Below, piece by piece: positions 62,983 to 64,000 of a DNA stretch of 64,000 nt. The number at the start of each line of letters is the position of its first letter. Positions within the stretch are counted from its first letter, which is position 1. The DNA is taken from assembly GCF_009861525.1 (NCBI RefSeq), contig NZ_WVHL01000005.1:3155716-3219715 (forward strand), given 5' to 3'. The notes under the pieces were generated by a model, which saw only the letters and a list, made by a program, of their open reading frames with translations, searched no databases and was not told the DNA's origin. Made by a program: the position numbers and the translations under genes. Source of the DNA: Pseudomonas sp. LD120. Lineage in GTDB: Bacteria > Pseudomonadota > Gammaproteobacteria > Pseudomonadales > Pseudomonadaceae.

Positions 62983-64000
62983 TTAGAACCACTGCTTGAA
63001 GCGGCGGATGTACAGGGTCTTCATGGTCTGGGCGACCACGCAGTAGGCGAGCAGGGTGCCCACCAGCCACGGGAAGTATTCCCACGGCAGCGGCACCAGG
63101 CCGACCATGCTGCCCAGGGGCGAGAAGGGCACGTAGATCCCCAGCGCCATCACCAGCCCCGTGGCCAGCATGACCGGCAAGGCGGCGGTGCTCTGGATGA
63201 ACGGGATCTTGCGGGTGCGCAGCATGTGCACCACCAGGGTCTGCGAGAGCAGGCCTTCGATGAACCAGCCGGACTGGAACAGGGCGGCCATTTCCACGCT
63301 GTTGGCGGCGAACACGTACCACATCAGGGCGAAGGTGGTGATGTCGAAGATCGACGAGGTCGGCCCGATCCACAGCATGAAGCGCCCGATGTTCTTGGCG
63401 TCCCACTTGCGTGGCTTGGCCAGGTATTCCTTGTCCATCTTGTCCCACGGCAGCGCCAGTTGGGAGAAGTCGTACATCAGGTTCTGCAGCAGCAGGTGGA
63501 TCGCCAGCATCGGCAGGAAGGGGATGAAGGCACTGGCCACCAGCACCGAGAACACGTTGCCGAAGTTGGAGCTGGCGGTCATGTTCAGGTACTTCATGAT
63601 GTTGCCGAAGGTCTCGCGACCCTTGATCACCCCTTCCTCCAGCACCATCAGGCTCTTTTCCAGAAGGATGATGTCCGCCGATTCCTTGGCGATGTCGGTG
63701 CCGCTGTCTACCGAGATGCCGACGTCGGCATCGCGCAGGGCCGGGGCGTCGTTGATGCCGTCGCCGAGAAAGCCCACGGTGTGGCCGTTGGCTTGCAGAG
63801 CCTTGAGCACCCGGGACTTCTGCAGCGGGGTGAGCTTGGCGAACACCGTGCGTTCTTCCACCAGGCGCGCGAGCACCTGGTCATCCATGTGCTCGATGTC
63901 GCGCCCCAGCAGCGGTTCGCCCGCTTCCAGGCCGACTTCGCGGCAGATCTTGGCGGTGACGATGGGGTTGTCGCCGGTCAGTACTTTCACCGTGAGCCGT
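62983..64000 (-). CDS. mgtA: MgtA/MgtB-type Mg2+-transporting P-type ATPase, 3' part
   Basis: The last 339 codons of the gene are present; it runs off the right edge. The sequence starts at VKVLTGDNPIVTAKICREVG, passes the hinge motif VGFLGDGINDAPALRDADVG with the two Asp residues, and then the type IIIB membrane segment (EEGVIKGRETFGNIMKYLNM, HLLLQNLMYDFSQLALPWDK) with the six C-terminal helices, ending RRFKQWF. It imports Mg2+, normally when Mg2+ is low. Upstream regulation is outside the window. Confidence 0.94.
   Translation of the reverse strand, partial: RLTVKVLTGDNPIVTAKICREVGLEAGEPLLGRDIEHMDDQVLARLVEERTVFAKLTPLQKSRVLKALQANGHTVGFLGDGINDAPALRDADVGISVDSGTDIAKESADIILLEKSLMVLEEGVIKGRETFGNIMKYLNMTASSNFGNVFSVLVASAFIPFLPMLAIHLLLQNLMYDFSQLALPWDKMDKEYLAKPRKWDAKNIGRFMLWIGPTSSIFDITTFALMWYVFAANSVEMAALFQSGWFIEGLLSQTLVVHMLRTRKIPFIQSTAALPVMLATGLVMALGIYVPFSPLGSMVGLVPLPWEYFPWLVGTLLAYCVVAQTMKTLYIRRFKQWF

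Overview
The window is chromosomal DNA from a fluorescent Pseudomonas, most likely of the P. protegens / P. chlororaphis side of the P. fluorescens complex. The evidence is high GC with Pseudomonas codon use, a complete hydrogen cyanide synthase operon (hcnABC) with an ANR box and an RsmA/RsmE-type site over its ribosome binding site, many Pseudomonas REP/REPIN sequences (core GCCGGCTTGCCGGCGA), and lineage-typical small genes (DUF1652, DUF2946, DUF3995).

Layout. 1-7.5 kb is accessory and decaying: the 3' end of an M20 amidohydrolase, a small gene with an elaborate structured leader, a large inverted-repeat element, a hicAB toxin-antitoxin pair whose toxin is frameshifted, an intact IS256-family element with a perfect 8-bp target duplication, an outer-membrane efflux gene that is both truncated and frameshifted, a DUF1016 nuclease and a DUF1232 protein. 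7.1-12.7 kb is a sulfide-oxidation cluster: persulfide dioxygenase, sulfide:quinone reductase, TauE/SafE exporter and a YeeE/YedE pair (one member damaged), with a divergent FisR-type sigma-54 activator whose three cysteines have the spacing known for the sulfane-sulfur sensor. 12.6-19 kb carries a GNAT acetyltransferase, a PAS-LuxR regulator, a DUF1652 protein, a two-component system and small secreted or membrane proteins. hcnABC is at 19.4-22.4 kb.

22.6-24.7 kb holds a glutathione S-transferase, a DHH protein and a DUF7660-like protein. 24.7-40.6 kb is a full inositol catabolic and uptake locus: a divergent RpiR-type regulator (IolR), then iolC(-DUF2090), iolE, iolB, mmsA/iolA, iolI, iolD, iolG and a second Gfo/Idh dehydrogenase, followed by a sugar-type ABC importer (binding protein, ATPase, permease). 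Both promoters contain pairs of AT-rich TRGAA-N5/6-TTC sites set 28 bp apart, so one repressor probably controls catabolism and import together.

41-50 kb is mixed: a zinc-finger-less DksA, a chemoreceptor, several uncharacterised small genes, a possible sRNA with a strong terminator, a glycine-betaine-type binding protein, a 109-bp tandem repeat, and a TonB receptor preceded by DUF2946. 50.5-56.5 kb is a complete Mrp-type cation/proton antiporter operon (G, F, E, D, C, fused A-B; all stop/start overlaps). 56.7-64 kb has a membrane protein, an XRE-cupin regulator, an FAD/NAD(P)-binding protein, an exported protein, a SLOG-fold DUF2493 protein overlapping a Na/Pi cotransporter, a 66-aa membrane protein and the 3' part of an MgtA-type Mg2+ ATPase.

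No tRNA, rRNA or CRISPR array was recognised. I found no clearly unprecedented gene system. The least explained signals are the structured leader at 948-1195, the 28-bp-spaced operator pairs, the phased TGGCAG repeats before fisR, the frameshift in hicA, and the sRNA-like region ending at 45027.
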